Notes under the pieces: generated by a model
Told to the model about the DNA's origin: nothing
Database searches by the model: none
The model's input: only the letters and a program-made list of their open reading frames with translations
Shown: positions 1 through 15,300 of the stretch, in pieces
Numbering within the stretch: the first letter of the stretch is position 1
Layout: every line of letters begins with the position of its first letter
Assembly (NCBI RefSeq): GCF_047948215.1
Contig: NC_134465.1
Span: 17,752,022 to 17,816,021, forward strand
Origin: Lycorma delicatula
Taxonomy: Eukaryota; Arthropoda; Insecta; Hemiptera; Fulgoridae
DNA length: 64,000 nt
Direction: 5' to 3'
Made by a program: the position numbers and the translations under genes

Positions 1-153
1 TAAAAATCTATTTTTCTTGATTTGAATTCCACCATTTGGTAAACTATTTGCAATAACATCATCAGAAGTGAATTGCGATGAGCAGTCAATCAATATGACT
101 TAAGTAGGAAATTCATTTACCTTTAAATTTAATTGATATTTTCTTTTTTTCAG

Positions 154-320
154 GAAGTAAGAAAGTGGTATCATCTGATTGTAACAAATGGGTATATATT
201 TGTTGATGCCTTTTTTTTGATGAGTGGCCTTCTTGTATCTTACTCATTTATTAACAGATATAAATCGATTGGAATAAAACTGTTTGACTATTTAAAATTA
301 TTATTACATCGATATATCAG
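154..320 (+). CDS. Gene A exon 1 in window (helix with FFLMSGLL motif)
   Basis: The acceptor is a pyrimidine tract ending ttttttcag at 153 and the donor is gtacag at 321. The exon ends with two bases of an Arg codon. It encodes EVRKWYHLIVTNGYIFVDAF, then the FFLMSGLLVSY helix typical of acyltransferase-3 proteins, then the loop to HRYI. The preceding exon is outside the window. The paralogous gene B exon at 48946 has the same borders and phase. Confidence 0.85.
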
Positions 321-3300
321 GTACAGTACTGGAAACCAGTATCTTTAAATAGTTTTTTAAAAAATTCACAGTATCTAAATTGCAACCACATTGAAAGGCT
401 ACTTGTCATTTTGTCACATCGATATGCTTACAAAGTAGAAACAACCTAAAGCATGTTCTTAGTTATAATCAATTTTTTTAATTCAAAACACTAAGTATAA
501 AAAGTGAAACCATATTTTCTTACATGACAATATTGAATAAATTTCAATAAAACTATATTCAATACACAAAAACAGATAAATAAAAAACATAACCTCACAT
601 TAATCAAAGAATATAAAAAATAAGTACTAATCACATGCACAGTAGCCACAATGTACAAAAAAAATTTCTATTCAGATTAATTAGCATACAAATGCAGTCT
701 GTCCATCCTACCTAACTTTACTTCTAATTATAAATAAAATTTTCAACTTTTTGGTTAAAACACACTTTCCTATATTATTAATTTGTTATTTTTTTCTTAT
801 TCATGTTTAACATCTTATCAATCTGTAAGAGAACAGCACCTTATACATTCAGAACAGATACTCTCATCCATCTATGAGTACTTCACAATCAACTTCAATG
901 TATATGCATCAATCGGTTTGATCAATTAAGTTTGTCGAGCAACTTGACAAAATAAGAACACTCTCTCTCTCTCCTCTATATATATATATTTTCAATAACA
1001 ACTTAACCTAATAATATATTAACAATATGTATTTTTTTTTTTTCTAAAATTGATCATTTCAGGAATCATATTCCTGTGCAATATACATTTTATTTTATTT
1101 TGATTAATTTTGACTTTTAATTTAATTTTATTAATGACTTCTTATTTCATATGTATGCAGTTTTTAATTTTAATTTACAATTTAACATTTTTGAATTGAA
1201 AAATAAAAATTTAGTTTTATTTTATTTTGATTTAATTGGAAAAGGATCTTTTAACAATTTTAAATCTCAGTTTTCATTTTAATGTGCAATTTACAATGAA
1301 AAATTTTAATTTTAATGGGTAATTTGCAATGAAAGATTTGAAAAATTATAGTGCAACTGATGATGCGTGGGTACCCACGAAAGCACTCTTGCTTGGATTA
1401 ATGAATAAGATAGGTGTCATCCTACTTTGTTTTATTTTATTAATTCTGTACTTGGGTTGATCGGATTAATATAATATAATACAATATATATATACAATAA
1501 TAAGAATTAAATATATGTATTATTATTTTTTATGACCACATAGGATCACTTTAGTCAGTCCATAATCCAAGTCTCTTTGATGGGACTGTTTGGACCTTGC
1601 AGTCCAGTATTTTTTCATGTGTTTCAATCTTTGTGCCCTTTCTAGTGTTGAAAATGTTGTGAGTTTTTACTTGCAAGTGTGAAGCAAGCACTTTTGTTCT
1701 TGATTTCTTGTTTAGATTTTATCTGAGTCTATTTTATCTGTGGTGTCTTCTGGTGTAAGACCAATTTCCTTCAGATCCTCTCTTATTTCTCTGATCCATC
1801 TGTAACCTGTCTTGGTGTTTTTCAAGTTGAGATTGTACTGTTCTAGCTGTTTCAGAAGTCTTGAATCTTGCATCTTCATGATATGTCCAAAGAAATCTAA
1901 TCTCTTCTTATGCATGGTATCAGTGATGGGTTCTAACTCTTTGTATACAACCTTGTTGGGCACAATCCAGCACTGCCCGTCTTTTTGGTAATTTTTATTG
2001 ATGTAGGTTCTTCCAATTTTCTGGAGTCTGTCTGTATTTGATTGTTCTGGTGGAATAGAGTTTCTGCTGCTTAAGTGGCTTCTGATTTTATGACTGTTGT
2101 AGTGTCTTTTTGCATTTATTGATTGGAATATTTTATTGTAAGTGTGCCAGGTTAATTTTCAAGCTTTAGCTAGTTTGCTTCTTCTTATTTGGATCAAGAT
2201 TTTTTTCATATAGGTTGTTTGATACTATTTTTCCAAGGTATTTAAATTGAGTTACTATTTTGATTTATTACCATTTATTATGTTTACTTCTCTATCTGTG
2301 TCTACTCCTTGGAAGGCTTTTATGTTGTAGATCTCCTTGTGTTGGTGTTTGTTCATGAAGATATGGTCTAGTTGCCATTTTCCTTAGAGTGTTTCCAGGT
2401 ATTGAGTTATTGAGGTTTCTTCTTGAAATGTGTGGATTTCAAGATTAGGTTCTAGTTTCTGCAGAGATTGATGAGGCTGTCTGTTTTTGTTTGTTTTCTT
2501 TTGAGCAGGCCATTTTCCGATTTTGTTGTAGTATCTTCTTTATCTGCCTAGTTGAGCATTGAAGTTTCTGATTAATTATTTAAAATGGCTTTAGGGAATA
2601 TTATTTATAGTCAGATCGACTAGATCCCAGAACTAATTTTGTTTCTTTATGGTCTTTTGGAGAGTTATTTTTATTATTAATGGGTGCATGGGCATTTATT
2701 ATAGTGTAAATTTTATTAGATACTTTTAGGGTGAGTGTTGAGATTCTTGGAGATTGTGACTTGAATTCTTGTATGGAGTTTATTATTTTGAGCTTGACTG
2801 AAAGATACTGCTCCAAACTGTGGGACATTTTTCCTCTCTCTCTTCCCAGGTAAACCTTTGTACAGCCTATATCCTTGAGATACCATGGCATCCTGGTTGG
2901 AGTTTCTTATTTCCTGCAGTCCCATGATGAGAATTTTATGTTGGTTCATTAGGTCAGTTATTATTTTTAGTTTACCATTCTGCATCAGCGAGTTTACATT
3001 GTCAGTGGAAATGTAGGTAATTTGCTTTAGTTTGATTTTGGACTTTGTATTTTTCTTCGTGTGCGTAGTGTTGGATAATTCCAATGCTTCCAATCGTACA
3101 TTAGAAGATAATGTACATTTGGAGCCCACCATATCCGAATGCTGCCTTACCTGAACTCTGGAACATCAGAGTTCAGGGAAAAACTACCTTCCTTAACTAT
3201 TTACATATATATAAACTAGCTCATGACTCTAAGCAATAAGTAAACTAACTTCCGTAACTATAAATATATATATTTTAGTATATTTAAATATATATATATA

Positions 3301-6300
3301 TTTTTTTTTTTGAAAATTCAAATAATTCATCAAAATATTGACCACTGTGTTAATTAAATTTTAATTTTAACTAATTTTCATGGTTCAGTTATTATTAACA
3401 ATAACAAAATATATATATGAGATTAATATGATAAGTTTAATTCATTTAATTACTCTGTTTTACTAGCTTATATTTTTTCATATAATATTAAATTCTATTA
3501 ACACATGGTTAATATGTTAATGAATTATTTAAATTTTTAGATAATTTAAACAGCAAAAATTTTATGTAAGTTTTCTGAATACATCAGAAAGAAAGCCGTA
3601 TAAGTTCACAGACAAGTTAGTTTTTTATGATGACATATACATTCAAAAGGAAACACAATTGAGAAGTTTTGTTTTACAAACTAGGTTAAAATTACATTGT
3701 AGGAACTGTATGAAAACATTATGAAATGTTTCAGAACAAAACAATTAATGTCCGTAATGAAGAATGTTTTGGATGGTCCTTAACTATTACTAATGTTTTA
3801 AACGAAATGTACTGATGATGAAATAAAAAACCATCATATCATCCCTCAGATTGGGAATTTATTTTTTAAACTATTTTTTGTTATTATGTGTGTCCTTGAA
3901 TTTCACATATACAGAATGTTATGTTAAAAGTAAAGGTTGTACAGTTTTTTAGTAAAGATTAGCACATTTGTAGGTCTCAACATTGACTGGATTGTTTGTT
4001 GTCATTAGCTACTTGCTAAGTTTCATATGGTCAATTGACTGCTGTGCATGATGTTAATAGAGTGAATGAAAGTTATGGAAACGGGATGAAATGATTTAAA
4101 ATAATACAACAAACCTGCATACTGAAGAATATTCTAGGCATGTAACACCAACGACTTAAAGAATTACACTGATGATAAAATTAAAACAAAATTGTCAAGA
4201 GACCATCTCAAATTTGGAATTTATTTTTATGGATGTTTCTAAAAAAGTTCACAAAATTTTTGCTACAATGAGATTTGTGTGTCTGATATTGTACATTTAA
4301 TGGAAGACCAGAATCAACTGTGAATAGAGGTCTGTGTAGTAATTTTTTGCATGCTATAAAGAAGTAGGTAAAAGATTACTTAATTTGTTTATAACCAATG
4401 ATAAAACACATATATCAGATTAGCACTCCAGAAACGAATTACCAGTTAATTGGGTTGCATCACTTTCAGTCACTGATAAAAGCACAAAAAAAATAAGCAA
4501 AATTTGGCTAAATGCAAGTTGATGTACATAATCTTTTGAAAACAGTTTGGTATCCTGTTAATTGATTTCATACAAGGAACAACTTATACTGTTCAAACTC
4601 ACTGTGAAATGTTCTGGAAGTTGCATATTATTAAAAAAAATAGCAGTGATTTTGTAACTGAAAAATTACACTGATGATAAAATAATAAAAAAATATCGCC
4701 AAGAGATCATCTCAAATTTGGAATTTATTTTTACGGATACTTCTAAAGACGTTCATAAAACTGTTCACTAAGATTTAAGAATGTCAATGACAATATGAAG
4801 ACGACAATGGGATGATGTAGACAATGAAATATCTAATAAAGAGCACTGTGTTGTTGCACAAAGATTTCTGCAGTTGTGACGTTTCATATCCATGGAAAAT
4901 CCAGATGAGACTCTACCACTACCGATATATTCCAGAATCAAATTTTAAAGATTTACATTACTTTAAAAGGTGAAGGAATATTTGGTGGAAAGTTGTCCAT
5001 GGAAACTGAAAAAAAAAGTTAAGAAGCAGTTAAACAGTCTGGGAACATAGAACTATGATGAGGGTACTTTGAAGCTTATTATGAAACCTCAATATTGGTT
5101 GTGATTAAATAAAGAAGTAAGCTACTAATAAGTAATAATAAAAATAAGTAAATAATAAACAAAAATCTTGATATGCAAACCTACTTTTGCATATACATGA
5201 GCCTCAAAATTGATTTAGATCATGTCTAATTATTCAAGAAGTTAATACTTTTGTTACAGACTAACACCCCCTGTTGTAATAATTATGATGTTAACTTTAT
5301 CATCAAATATTTTGTGTCGTGGATATAACTGTGATAGAATGGAAGGTGAAAAAGCTAATTGTGAAGAGTTCTGGTACATAAATGTAATATATATAAGTAA
5401 TTTCTATGATCCATTTGACCAGGTAAGTAATACACATTAACGATAAATAAAATAGTCATACATATCAAAAATATGGAAAAAAAGAAAGTATTTTTGTCTA
5501 AGCTTATGACACCTTTTTAACAAATTCACTATATTGGAACTTTTTAAAAGGAGTGTTTATAAATAAAGTTCATTTAAAGATAAAGTTTAATTAAAGAAGG
5601 TAACAAATTTATTACAGTTAAATAGAATAAACATTATACAAATAATGTTTTCATTACATTCATTACATCCTCTAAAGAGCTTTCTGGGCCTGATTTAAAT
5701 TTTTCATTTTAACTTCTATGAGACCATCATTTTGGTTGGAGAAAAAGGTAAATTTGAGTCTGTATAGGTGATAACATTTTGAAGTAAAATTGTTACAACT
5801 TGTAACAGTTTAATTCTGTGCTATTTGTAATTACATATAATTTATTCTACAAGAAAACTGATGAAGTGTCTGGATTCTTGTTATTTTAGTGTGCCCTCCT
5901 AAAGTGTAAAGCAATGGGAAAACCAAGAAATCTGTAGGCAAGAACTCTTATGGATTCCAGAGAATGATACCATACTGCTATAAATATTTATTAGTTTTTC
6001 AAAACAAACAATTCTGATTTAATTTTATTTACTTCAGTATCTTCCTGTAGAATTTTACACTGGTGTGATTATCACTACCACAATCTGAATTACATCTTTA
6101 AATCTCAGTTAATTAGTCTTTAATTTGCTATGCTCACAGCATCTTTATACTGACAATAAATTATTAAATTTTAAGCAGAACTAACTTAAACAGTGATAAT
6201 CATATTTTTTATAATTCACCATAAATCTCAAATAGCAGACCGATTTTCTGTAAAAACTAACATTATTATTTTTTAAACCTAATAATAAAGAATTACATAC

Positions 6301-9300
6301 CTAATCTAGGCTTCCTTGGTTAATAATAAATCAAGGAGTCTAAAAGTGCTTATTTGAAAATGCTATTCTGTTAAACCATTTCTTATTTTTTCCTATCCCC
6401 CCCAAAAAAACTAATAAATATAAAAAGGAAATGTAAATCAGTTCTTACAAATGAAAAATCCTTACCAACTTAATATTTCATAGAAGATTAAAAGAGATAA
6501 GGTGCCCAAATTTTCAATAATACAGCGAATGATAATTAATTTAAAATGAATAATAATTAAAAAATATATAATTATAATTATAATATTTTTAATAAGCAGG
6601 AGTTTTTAAATAAAATTCTGAGAGAAAAGCTATATAGGAATGACTAAGAGAAATTAAAAAAAAAATAAAAAAATTCTTTCAGGAACATTTACAAGCATAC
6701 AAATATAATAAACAAAAATCTAATTAAACTGATCACAATAAAAATAAGCTTACATTTTCAAGTCTAGATAATATGAAAATATTAAAAATAAGTAACAATA
6801 AATCTAAATGCCTTTTATGCTCAAGAAAATATAACAAATATAATAAAAAACATTAACAAAAATATGATTAATGAACAATTAGTTTGAATATCATAACTGG
6901 CTTAAAGAAATAGTATATTTAATTTAAATTTTCAAATTTAAGCTTTAAATATTAATAATATATTATAACAGTAATTCTATTCTACCACAGATTGTAAATG
7001 TAGCAAAATAGCTTATTTTATAACAGTAACTGAGATTATAAACCTTCCTATACTTTAACTTTTCAAGTTACATTTTTAATCTAACTATACAGAATGATTC
7101 ACAAAGAATATAAAAAAACTTTCAGGACATGTTGTACTGGTGAAAATAAAGAAGAAAGTTGATATAAATATAGGTTCAGAAATGCTTCATTGGTGAGTGT
7201 CAGCTGGCAAAAGATTATGCTCTAATTTCTGTGGCTTCAGTAAAATTAAGCCTGACTGTAATTATTAGGACCCAAATTAAGGAGGTAAATTAAGTGATTT
7301 TATATGAAATGTGGTCTGAAAAAATTGAAAAAAAAATTAAGTCCCAGAACTATATTTTTAATAATTTTTGAGAAATCTGGGGTAACAGACAAAAGACCGG
7401 GGTCGAAAAACACACTACACCATGTTTGGTGTATAATAATTTTGTTAAATTGGTAATAAATAGATAAAAGTTTTAAACAAAACTTGTAGAGAATTTGATA
7501 AAATCTACATCAACTAAATTCAAATGTAAGAATTTCAAAGTTTATTAAAAAAAAAATCAAAATGTGATAGATTTTAACTAGGTATTAAATGAAACAAAAT
7601 TTTTAATATTACAAAACAAAAGAATTAAAAAAATTTATAAAACCAGACATTAAAAAAATAATTTATTAGACATCTTTAAAGCGAATTAAAAAATTGATTT
7701 TATCTAAATGTGTTTAAATAAGTGATTTAATATAGCTGATAAAATTGTACATGTTTGTTTGTAGTTTATTAAAAATCATTATTTATATAAAATTATAAAT
7801 TTGTATTAAATAATGTACTTCTATATTTTTGCAGTGTATTCCTCATGGTTGGTATTTATCTGCAGATATGCAAATGTTTCTGTTTTCACCATTGTTGTTA
7901 TATATTGCAACAACAAAACCAAAACATGTTTTGTACGGTATATTATTTTCACTCATGATTGTAAACATTATGACAACATTTACGATATCATTTAACAATA
8001 AAATAATAGCCTCAAACATAGGACCGTAAGTATTCATATATTACACAAAACTACATTAACATATTATAAATGTTATGCTGTCAATTTTTTAGTACATTTT
8101 TATTTTTCTTTAAACCCATAACTGACACTTTTCCCTGGATTGCTACAACTTTATGTTTGGTTATATCCCTTGCTTTTGATGCATAATAATGAATCTTCAA
8201 ATACTTGATTCATAAATTATTACACTGAGGTTGACCTGATGGTATTTTAGAGTTTTATTTTTACGTAGATCATGTGATGTTTGTGGGATTACATAACACT
8301 GGCTATGTGTTTATGAACTGCTCATTTACTGATTCACTATAACAGCTGTGTAGTGAATCACATGACTTACCAATTGTAGATATAGTTTACCAATGATGGA
8401 TGGTTGGGGAGAATGAAATTATTGTTATCTTGTAGCCCTGTTCCACCATTCTTTTGTTGTTGCAATTGCAGAAGAGTAAGTAGGTGAAAAATAAAGGGTT
8501 TAAAAATTTAACAAAGCTACATCATAATATTGCCTAGTTATCGTTTTACCCTTTTCCAGAAAGTAAATGAAGATTATGCCACAAGGTCCCTAAAAGATGT
8601 GTCCAACACCTTTCCTGCTGATGTAACAATTTTCACCTTGTTTAGAACAACTTCCCAGAGTGCAACCTACTATTTTGACTGTTTCTTGATTTTAAGTAGA
8701 TAACAATGTATCCGAATTGCATTAACTGAAATGAAACAGTGAAAAAATCACCCTTATTTATGTTTAAACAGCCTTGAAACTGTGGTTAAATAAATTTAAA
8801 TGGTCATGCTTTTGATTGTGAGTAAATGCAACATTTATCTGAAAATAATTTTCACATATGTAAACTAGCATCCACTGTTGCAGCTTCGCCTGTGCTATAT
8901 GCGTATAGAACTTCAAAAACTGGAAATGATTTTTAGTAATTATGAGTGGGCTGTTGCTCTCAAGAGTTATCGCTATTCACAATTTACAAGATAAAATAAA
9001 ATATTTAAATGTGTTTCCAAAATCAAATTTTTAATAAAATCAGGATGATATTGAAGTTGTTCAAGAACTACTTTGCTCCCAGCAGAGTAAAGTCCAAGAG
9101 TTTCATCAATCAATTTTTTGGCATTGCAGTGGCTACATTTTTTAATCATGTTACTTATTTTAATATCTTTCAAATTCATATAGTCAATTTCAGAGTGATA
9201 ATCAAAAGCTGATTTGAAACCAAACATATTTTTTGAAGACTGGAGTTGATTCTGAGCCGAGCGTATACATTGCTCTTCAAGTTTTTGAGAATGCTCTGAT

Positions 9301-12300
9301 GTAGATTCACATTGTGTAAGATCATAAATTCTAGTATCCCTAGAAGATCTTCCTAACTATAACCTCGCTGACCTAGGCGTTATGAAAATACTAAATTGAA
9401 AGTTGAGCTTATGCCAATTATGTGTATGGTTTACCCTGATGTACGAGTAACTTCTTAGTTCAGCATAAAACTCTATAGAGTACTACTTTGCTTGCATGAG
9501 CATGATTCTTGTGGGTTGCAACCAAATTTGACAATGACATTAAATTTAGTAAATCTCATAATAACTGATATTGACATATTGGACAACAATCGATAAAGAT
9601 GATGACAATCAATACAGACAACATTAGATTTTGCAAAAAAAGTTCTAGTTATTTATTTCTACATTTTTTATTTATTTATGATTTATGTAGTAGTGAGATC
9701 AGTGAGGTTTGAAATGTGGTAAACATTTTGAGGGGGGTCATAAAAAAGCTACAGTTAAAATTTCATAATGATTGGTTCAACAGTTTTCACAATTACAGAG
9801 AACAAACAAAAAATATGTCCCTTTATATATTGCGATATTCATGTAAAAAATAAACTCTCATTTATTTGAGGTGATTATTATCTTAGCAATCTCAAACACT
9901 TTTGATCTTTCATTTTTTTTATTTTTAATCTTTCCATCACCATATCATGAATTTTTTAAAATATTCTTTGCAGTTATGACCATAACAGGCCATCTAGATT
10001 GTTCAATCGTTTGTGTTTATATGATCAATCTGAAAATAACCAAATCACTGCTTTAATTGATGGAGCCTACTCACTAAAATATTTATCCAGCTTTTCTTTA
10101 GTTTGATGTAGGGTTTTGCCTATCAAAAAGTAATATTTGATCGCTAAACAAAATTGTTTTCATTTATTTTTCACAAATCACAATTCTTGATTGACTCAAA
10201 TGACTGGCAACAACAGAATTATTAATAAATCTGATTGAAACTGTATGTATGCATCTACAAAGATGTGGAAAACTAAGAATGATATCAATGATATACTACG
10301 ATCTTCATCTCTTATATTTTGGCAAACTTATCAAACACCTCTTGTATGTAGATCAGATGTTCTGAAAAATGAATGTATACAATAATTTCTATAATATAAT
10401 ACATTAATGAAAATTAATTGGTTATTTATAATTATACTGTACTAATTTTTAATTGGTTTTTATCAAAAGATTTGAATTATTAAGAGAAAAAACAAATAAA
10501 ACATACACACCATTTTATACAAGAGCTGGACCATGGCTTATTGGATTCCTTCTTGGTCTAATATTGCAACAGCACAGTAAGCAGCCAATTATAATGAAAA
10601 AGGTAAAGTCAATTAAAATTTTATTTATTCTAATTTAATTAAAAAGAATATTTAAATAAAATATAGCATGACTTCTTTAACAGTGGTGTTTGAATAATAG
10701 CTGTTTTTGTTGATAATAACTTCAATTATAAAAAAACTACTAAAAACTTATAAGTTTCTACTAAAAACAATTTTTTGTTCTCAGGTAACCAAACTACAGA
10801 ACAAACAAAATTTCATGTTATACTTTATGATAGTACAGCCTACAAGAAAAGGTGGTAATTACTAGGCTGTTTAATAAATTTTCTTGCAATAATTATTAGT
10901 AATGTAATGCTTCAGGTTGAAGTAATAAATATCAAAAGGGATATTAATATTAAAATAGAGAAATATGAAATAACAATTAAATTTGGGAGTAGGTTAAAGT
11001 TTTATATCCTGTCTGAAATAATTAACTATATAATAAAATTTGGTAGATTTAATTTTGAAAGGCATTTTGGGTAAATTAAAAGATATCCACTATGTAAGCT
11101 GAATTTACACTCCACTAAGAATTTTAATGTTAAATATTTGAGAGCTATTAAAAAAAAAAAAGAATGAGAATAAATCTATTACTAAATACTACTACAGATC
11201 TATTATGAATGTATTACCACATGCATTGTACAAAATCCAACTTGATTTTTTTTTTTTTTTTGAAGTAATCCCCACCAATCTGTATGCACTTGGCCTAACA
11301 TATCTGCTATCCTGAAAGATGATATTGAAACCCATCTTCTAAACTGCCTCTACTTCAAAATGGTCATGAAAGAGTTCAAAACGCTGGCCCTCCAATTTCA
11401 GAAGAAGGAACAAAAAAGTCACAAGGTGCATGTAATTTTGGACTTTTAAGAGGTTTTGTTAAATCATGTTTGGGCCATCCTTTGTCCCTCCAAATACCTT
11501 TAATTATGAAAATCTGATTTTGCTAGGAAGTAGTATAAAACTGATAACTGTTGAAATCTACACATAAAAAATAAATTTTTTGTGCACACACTTTTACAAA
11601 TATAGTCACTAAAGTAAAAATTAACCTTTATTATTAAAAGTACAAAAATCTTGATTTAGTAAAAATATCAACATGCTCACACCTACTTAACAAAAATTTT
11701 GTTAAGTAAAATTTTTGCAATGTTGGGCTATAGACAATTTCTAGAGTAATAAAGAGCTAAAAATTAATTTTTCTACTTTAATCTTTCTTTTAGTTCGTTT
11801 TACAATGTCCTACATTTTAATCATTGTCTTACAAATCTACTTATAAATGCCAACTTTTTTAGTAGTACAGCTTTCTTCTAGTATTTCCGAGAGTAGAAGC
11901 CAATTTTGTAGAGTAGCTACAGCAACTTTAAAGTTATAATTGTAAGGAAGGAACTCACAGTTTTTTTTTATGCCTAGAAATTCATTACGCGGTTTATGTG
12001 AAACAAGTTTTAAAAATTATTCATAGTAAACAGGAATTAGATAGTTGGGAAAGTTATTTCATCAATAATCTTGGAGAAACAGCATTTGTATAATAGGGGA
12101 CTGATATCTTGTTAGATATCAGAATTTTTTTTTTGCCTTTTAGAATTTTATTTTTATTTAAAATTTATTTGTAAAAGTGAAGTAAGTTCAGTAAACAGTT
12201 ACCTCTTCTCTTAAATTTTGCTTATGAGAGCGGGTACCCATCTGATTATTAAGTTCATACTATCTATGTATACTGAAATAAAGTTTTTCTTATCTACATC

Positions 12301-15300
12301 TACATAATGGGTGTGCATTAGATTATGATGGGCAATCAGAGTTGAAGGTTTACTGGTTAGATGGTTTTAAACTACCTTTTCACTTCTGAACAGAATTGCC
12401 TAAAATTATAACAGCTGTTTGTATTATTTATATTTATATTAGGAAATACACTTTTACAGCATTTCCAAGGTACAGTGTGTATAAAAAAGAATGACCTGAT
12501 TTCAAAGGATACTCTGGCACAACCAAGCACGGTCAGTGAATGAAATTTGCACCATTTCAAAGTGCATATATGAAATTTTCAAATTTTGCCAGATCGCAAT
12601 ACTAACGCTCAAAAGCATGCAAATATCAGTTGTAAACAAAATGAAATTTTTACAGTAGAAGACGTTTTATATTCTACAATTTAGCAAGACAAGAGTCCAT
12701 AATTACATTTCAGCATGGGTTTCAATAGGGCTTCAGAATGGATCCACCTTCGGCTAAGAACATTGCTGGTATAAAAAATCTAAAGAATTGAGGTGTTTAT
12801 GTAAGTCGGGGCACCCGTGCAATTCAGAAGAAAATGTACAACAAATTTAAGAGGTTTTTCAGTGAAGCTAAATCCATTCATCACACTTGTTGAGAACTTA
12901 GGATTCCTCATATGGTTGTGTTAAGATGGCTTTTTCCACAACTAAATGAAGATTCTGAAGAATTCATTTTTCACAAGATTATTTATAATCAAAAGACTGA
13001 GTTTGCCAATTTCTAAACAAACATCGCCTCAATCCTGGATATGCATTCAAGAATTCAAGACTTGGCACTACACTGTTGCCCTTCAAGATCCCCAGACATT
13101 ACGCTTGTGGGGATATGTGAAACAAGTTTGTCTTTCATAATTTGATGATTTGAGTGAGCTGAAAACTAAGATCGCTACTATAGTAACTTCTATAACAGAC
13201 GAACTGTCTAAAACACATTACAGATGAATTCAATTATAGTCTTGATGTTTCCCACCCGGCAGATTTAAGGCATATAGAAAATTTATAACTTAGTAAGTGA
13301 GATTTTAAACACGTTTGAATGGTATATAATTTGTCTTGTAATTCTAATACATTTTTGTTATTACTACATCTATTTGAAATCGAGTTATTTTTTTATATGT
13401 TCTGTATTTATTTTTAATTAATATTTAACACTATTTCATAGCAATCATTTTTTCAACTATTTATATTTAATTCTTATAAATATAATTTTCAGAACGTCTA
13501 CCGCTGTTGATTGTTTAACAATTGAAATGACCACCTAATTTTAGATTTTAAGTAAATTTTTTGTTAACAGTTTTTGGACATTTTTATAGTTGCCAGTTTA
13601 TTTCAATAACCATTTAGCATAGATGACTACATGCATTAAGTAATAATGATAAAAAAAAAATCAGACATTTCTTAGTTTACTAACATCAAATTACACATCC
13701 TACAACAATGTCAATCTTATCTCATTCTATTTAAATTTGAAAGTAGTTTAACATAAAATTTCACACATTGCACAGTTTGATGCAACTGAATGATTAATCA
13801 TTAGGATAAGAGTATCGATTTGCCCTTTACAAGTGACAATAGATTTCCACTTAATGTCTAAATAAAACGAGTGATATTTTAAATAAACAAAAAAAGCTTA
13901 TACTGAATTACAAAATAAATACAATAAACAAAAACCTAACTAGACATAAGAATAAACAATAATGCACAACAGAAAATGTTAGCTACAAATTTCTACAGGT
14001 AATAGTTGTTAAATATCTGTAGTAGACTATCTTTATAAGCGTGTAATAAAGACCGTACATTATAATGATATAAAATAAAATACTGGAAGAACAAAAAAAA
14101 AATGGATTCATACATTTAGAAAAATTTTTAAAGGATGGAAAATTAGGAAAGTAAGAATGGCAGTACAGAAACAATATAGATAGATCTCTTTGAAGCGACT
14201 ATAAAAAATGTCTATAAAAAATATGGATTTTTTTTTTTCTTTAGGAAGCAGTAATAAGAGGATGGACAATTGCAACAATATGTTGCTTAGTATCATTATT
14301 TGGAATGTATCCATTTATACAGCACGATCATAACTATAATCCAGTTTTGGAGCCCCTTTATGAATCGCTGCATAGAATTTTATGGGCAATTGGAATCGCT
14401 TGGATTATATTTGCTTGTCACATCGGTCATGGAGGTAATCATATATATATATATATATATAAATTATACTTCTTTTAAAGTAAGTATAAAATTCTTAATA
14501 AAATTTTTAAATGCACTTCCAAACAATATTCAAAGAAACTTTCTCAAATACAAACATCAAACATATAAATATTCGTACAAAATAACTTAAAAACAACAAA
14601 TCAAAACTTAAATTTAAAAAAAATATATTAATTAAAATATTTGTGAGAATTGTGGAATCCATTCTTAATATTCATGCAGATATTTAATCTACATTCAGCG
14701 GATTAGAATGCATATAGAAAATAGTTCACATAAAAATCCCTAAATTTTTTCTTAAGTAATACTAGAATATTCCTGATAAATTTGAGTGTTACTTCTTAAA
14801 AGCTGTATTTTTAATACTTTGAGAGTTATGCCATAATATTCATAAGAAAGAAAGCCTCATTAAACTGATGAAAACTACCAAGTCTATAACATTACAAACT
14901 AAAAAAAAATTAAAAAACTAGTAAATATGTACAAGATTAGTAAATATTATTGTAAGATTAGATAACTCTATTTAAATTGGATCCCGCACCGTTTTACTAA
15001 AATGTACAAGTTTAGCGGTCTTGCAATAAACTGAAATAAATCAAGTAAAAGCTGAAATAGTTATTACAATTGATTTATAAACTCCAAGAGATTTATAAAG
15101 GAAGAGTTTGTTTGTACTAAGAAGAACATTATGTTTGCTTTAAGTTTTAATTAAATGTTATTTTGTAGCTTACTTTCCTGAAAGATGAGGCATTGCAATG
15201 TGATTTTGGATAATAATATGAAAGCATTATTAATAGTTTTTATTATTACTGTACGTAATTTGTTTTTATATTGTATAAACCATACTAATAAGCTACAAGA

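Larger units (their letters stand above)
321..5259. other. Gene A intron, 4.9 kb
   Basis: AT-rich intron. It holds a deleted non-LTR retrotransposon on the minus strand (about 1535-3150) and a locally repeated module of unknown origin (three copies between 3805 and 4780). A CT run followed by a TA run lies at 960-990. I see no other gene-like content. Confidence 0.7.
10603..14244. other. Gene A intron, 3.6 kb
   Basis: The intron holds two DDE-transposase relics (11235-11470, minus; 12470-13330, plus). A perfect 21-bp palindrome built on cttaacaaaa lies near 11688. The rest is AT-rich without recognisable content. Confidence 0.65.

Noticed and set aside
14300..14590. 96-codon ORF overlapping gene A exon 5
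   Set aside because: Different frame from the exon, running through the donor into a (TA)n tract.
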